64,000 nt of DNA, from contig JAFZWA010000053.1 in NCBI GenBank assembly GCA_017617525.1, positions 1 to 64,000 of the forward strand. Direction: 5' to 3'. Under the pieces are notes generated by a model that saw only the letters and a program-made list of their open reading frames with translations, did no database searches and had not been told where the DNA came from. The DNA comes from Clostridiales bacterium. Its GTDB lineage: Bacteria; Bacillota; Clostridia; Saccharofermentanales; Saccharofermentanaceae. Each line of letters begins with the position of its first letter. Position 1 is the first letter of the stretch. This document shows, piece after piece, positions 63,642 to 64,000 of this stretch. A program made the translations under genes and the position numbers.

Positions 63642-64000
63642 TCAGAGGAACTGATGGAGTCGATCGATGATGTAGCTTTCCTCGTTCGGAAGGCTTTCCA
63701 GGAAGTTGATCAGGGGGATCCCCTGACTTGCCGCAAACTCTTTGGAGAATCGGTATCCGCGGGAAGCGCATGTGTTGCTCCAGCAGCGCATGATGAACAG
63801 TTTCGGCTGTCCGTTTAAGTAAACCACATATGTGTACGGCATCATGTTCGCTCCTACGGCCCCCAATGTTGTCGGAGGAACTTCCTTCCCGAACCCGTAA
63901 GCGGGGAACTGAGTGGACAGGATCTTGTCGAGTTTCTGCTCGATGTCCAGATCCGGGACATAGTTCGTCGGAAGTGGCTGGCTCTGCTGCTGCGGAACCG
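63642..64000 (-). CDS. unknown protein, N-terminus outside the window
   Basis: The reading frame is open from the window edge to a stop at 63642, giving at least 118 codons. The visible part begins with a Gln/Pro-rich piece (VPQQQSQPLPTNYVPDLDIE), then QKLDKILSTQFPAYGFG, YTYVVYLNGQPKLFIMRCWS and SQGIPLINFLESLPNEESYI, ending RLHQFL. No family is recognised; the alternation of short strands and a helix suggests a small alpha/beta domain. It is 13 bp from the left edge of the inverted repeat upstream of the RT and may be cotranscribed with it. Confidence 0.7.
   Translation of the reverse strand, partial: VPQQQSQPLPTNYVPDLDIEQKLDKILSTQFPAYGFGKEVPPTTLGAVGANMMPYTYVVYLNGQPKLFIMRCWSNTCASRGYRFSKEFAASQGIPLINFLESLPNEESYIIDRLHQFL

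Noticed and set aside
62237-63660. Canonical retron
   Set aside because: The inverted repeat and hairpins look retron-like, but NAxxH and VTG motifs are not found and the active site is YSDD; kept only as an analogy.
63452-64000. Diversity-generating retroelement
   Set aside because: No template/variable repeat pair differing at adenines is visible between the leader and the neighbouring gene, and the RT motif 4 reads GIPISPFFAN rather than the usual DGR form. The variable gene could still lie outside the window.
1-64000. tRNA genes, CRISPR arrays, insertion sequences, prophage genes
   Set aside because: Looked for on both strands; no cloverleaf, no direct-repeat array and no transposase or phage structural gene was recognised.

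Overview
The window reads as chromosome of an anaerobic Firmicute of class Clostridia (inference). The evidence is the Firmicutes order of the S10-spc-alpha ribosomal cluster, zinc-ribbon S14, Veg, DnaD/DnaI-type primosome proteins, an ECF-transporter module next to rplQ and truA, formate-tetrahydrofolate ligase, and a single-chain pyruvate:ferredoxin oxidoreductase. I see no tRNA, rRNA, CRISPR array, insertion sequence or prophage.

Layout. At 0-5.4 kb are a small SRP RNA, a membrane-anchored beta-lactamase-fold protein with a degenerate active site, fhs, veg, ispE and an XRE regulator. At 5.5-9.4 kb an argB-argD-argF-acetyltransferase operon runs leftward from a promoter carrying a candidate ARG box. 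At 9.6-17.1 kb are a sugar-ABC ATPase, a PucR/CdaR-type regulator, ftsE-ftsX with a PcsB/EnvC-like M23 hydrolase, a methyltransferase and Hsp33. The S10, spc and alpha ribosomal operons run continuously from 17.3 to 33.6 kb and include secY, adk, map, infA and rpoA. At 33.6-38.7 kb are a fused EcfA1-EcfA2 ATPase, EcfT, a ROK kinase, truA and a cyclophilin. At 38.7-47.3 kb is an envelope-glycosylation group: a polyprenyl-phosphate glycosyltransferase divergent from two tandem YfhO proteins, then phosphoglucomutase. At 47.5-54.6 kb are a small unknown protein, a HAD phosphatase, and gpmI between two VanW-family paralogues. At 54.8-62.3 kb are nifJ, a dnaD-dnaI-acpS operon and an anchored SH3/NlpC-P60-like protein whose catalytic Cys is missing.

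The right edge (62.2-64 kb) changes character. A stand-alone reverse transcriptase with an intact catalytic triad runs leftward. It is preceded by about 130 bp of hairpin-rich non-coding DNA bounded by a perfect 14-nt inverted repeat, and then by an unknown gene cut by the window edge. This is my best candidate for an undescribed system: an RT with its own structured RNA that lacks the retron, DGR and group II intron signatures I know.

A second window-wide signal is the 8-mer AAAAGCAC (extended cGAAAAGCACt). I found it 21 times by eye on both strands against about 2 expected. It is absent from the ribosomal cluster and in places arranged as inverted pairs at gene ends, as DNA-uptake sequences are in Neisseria.
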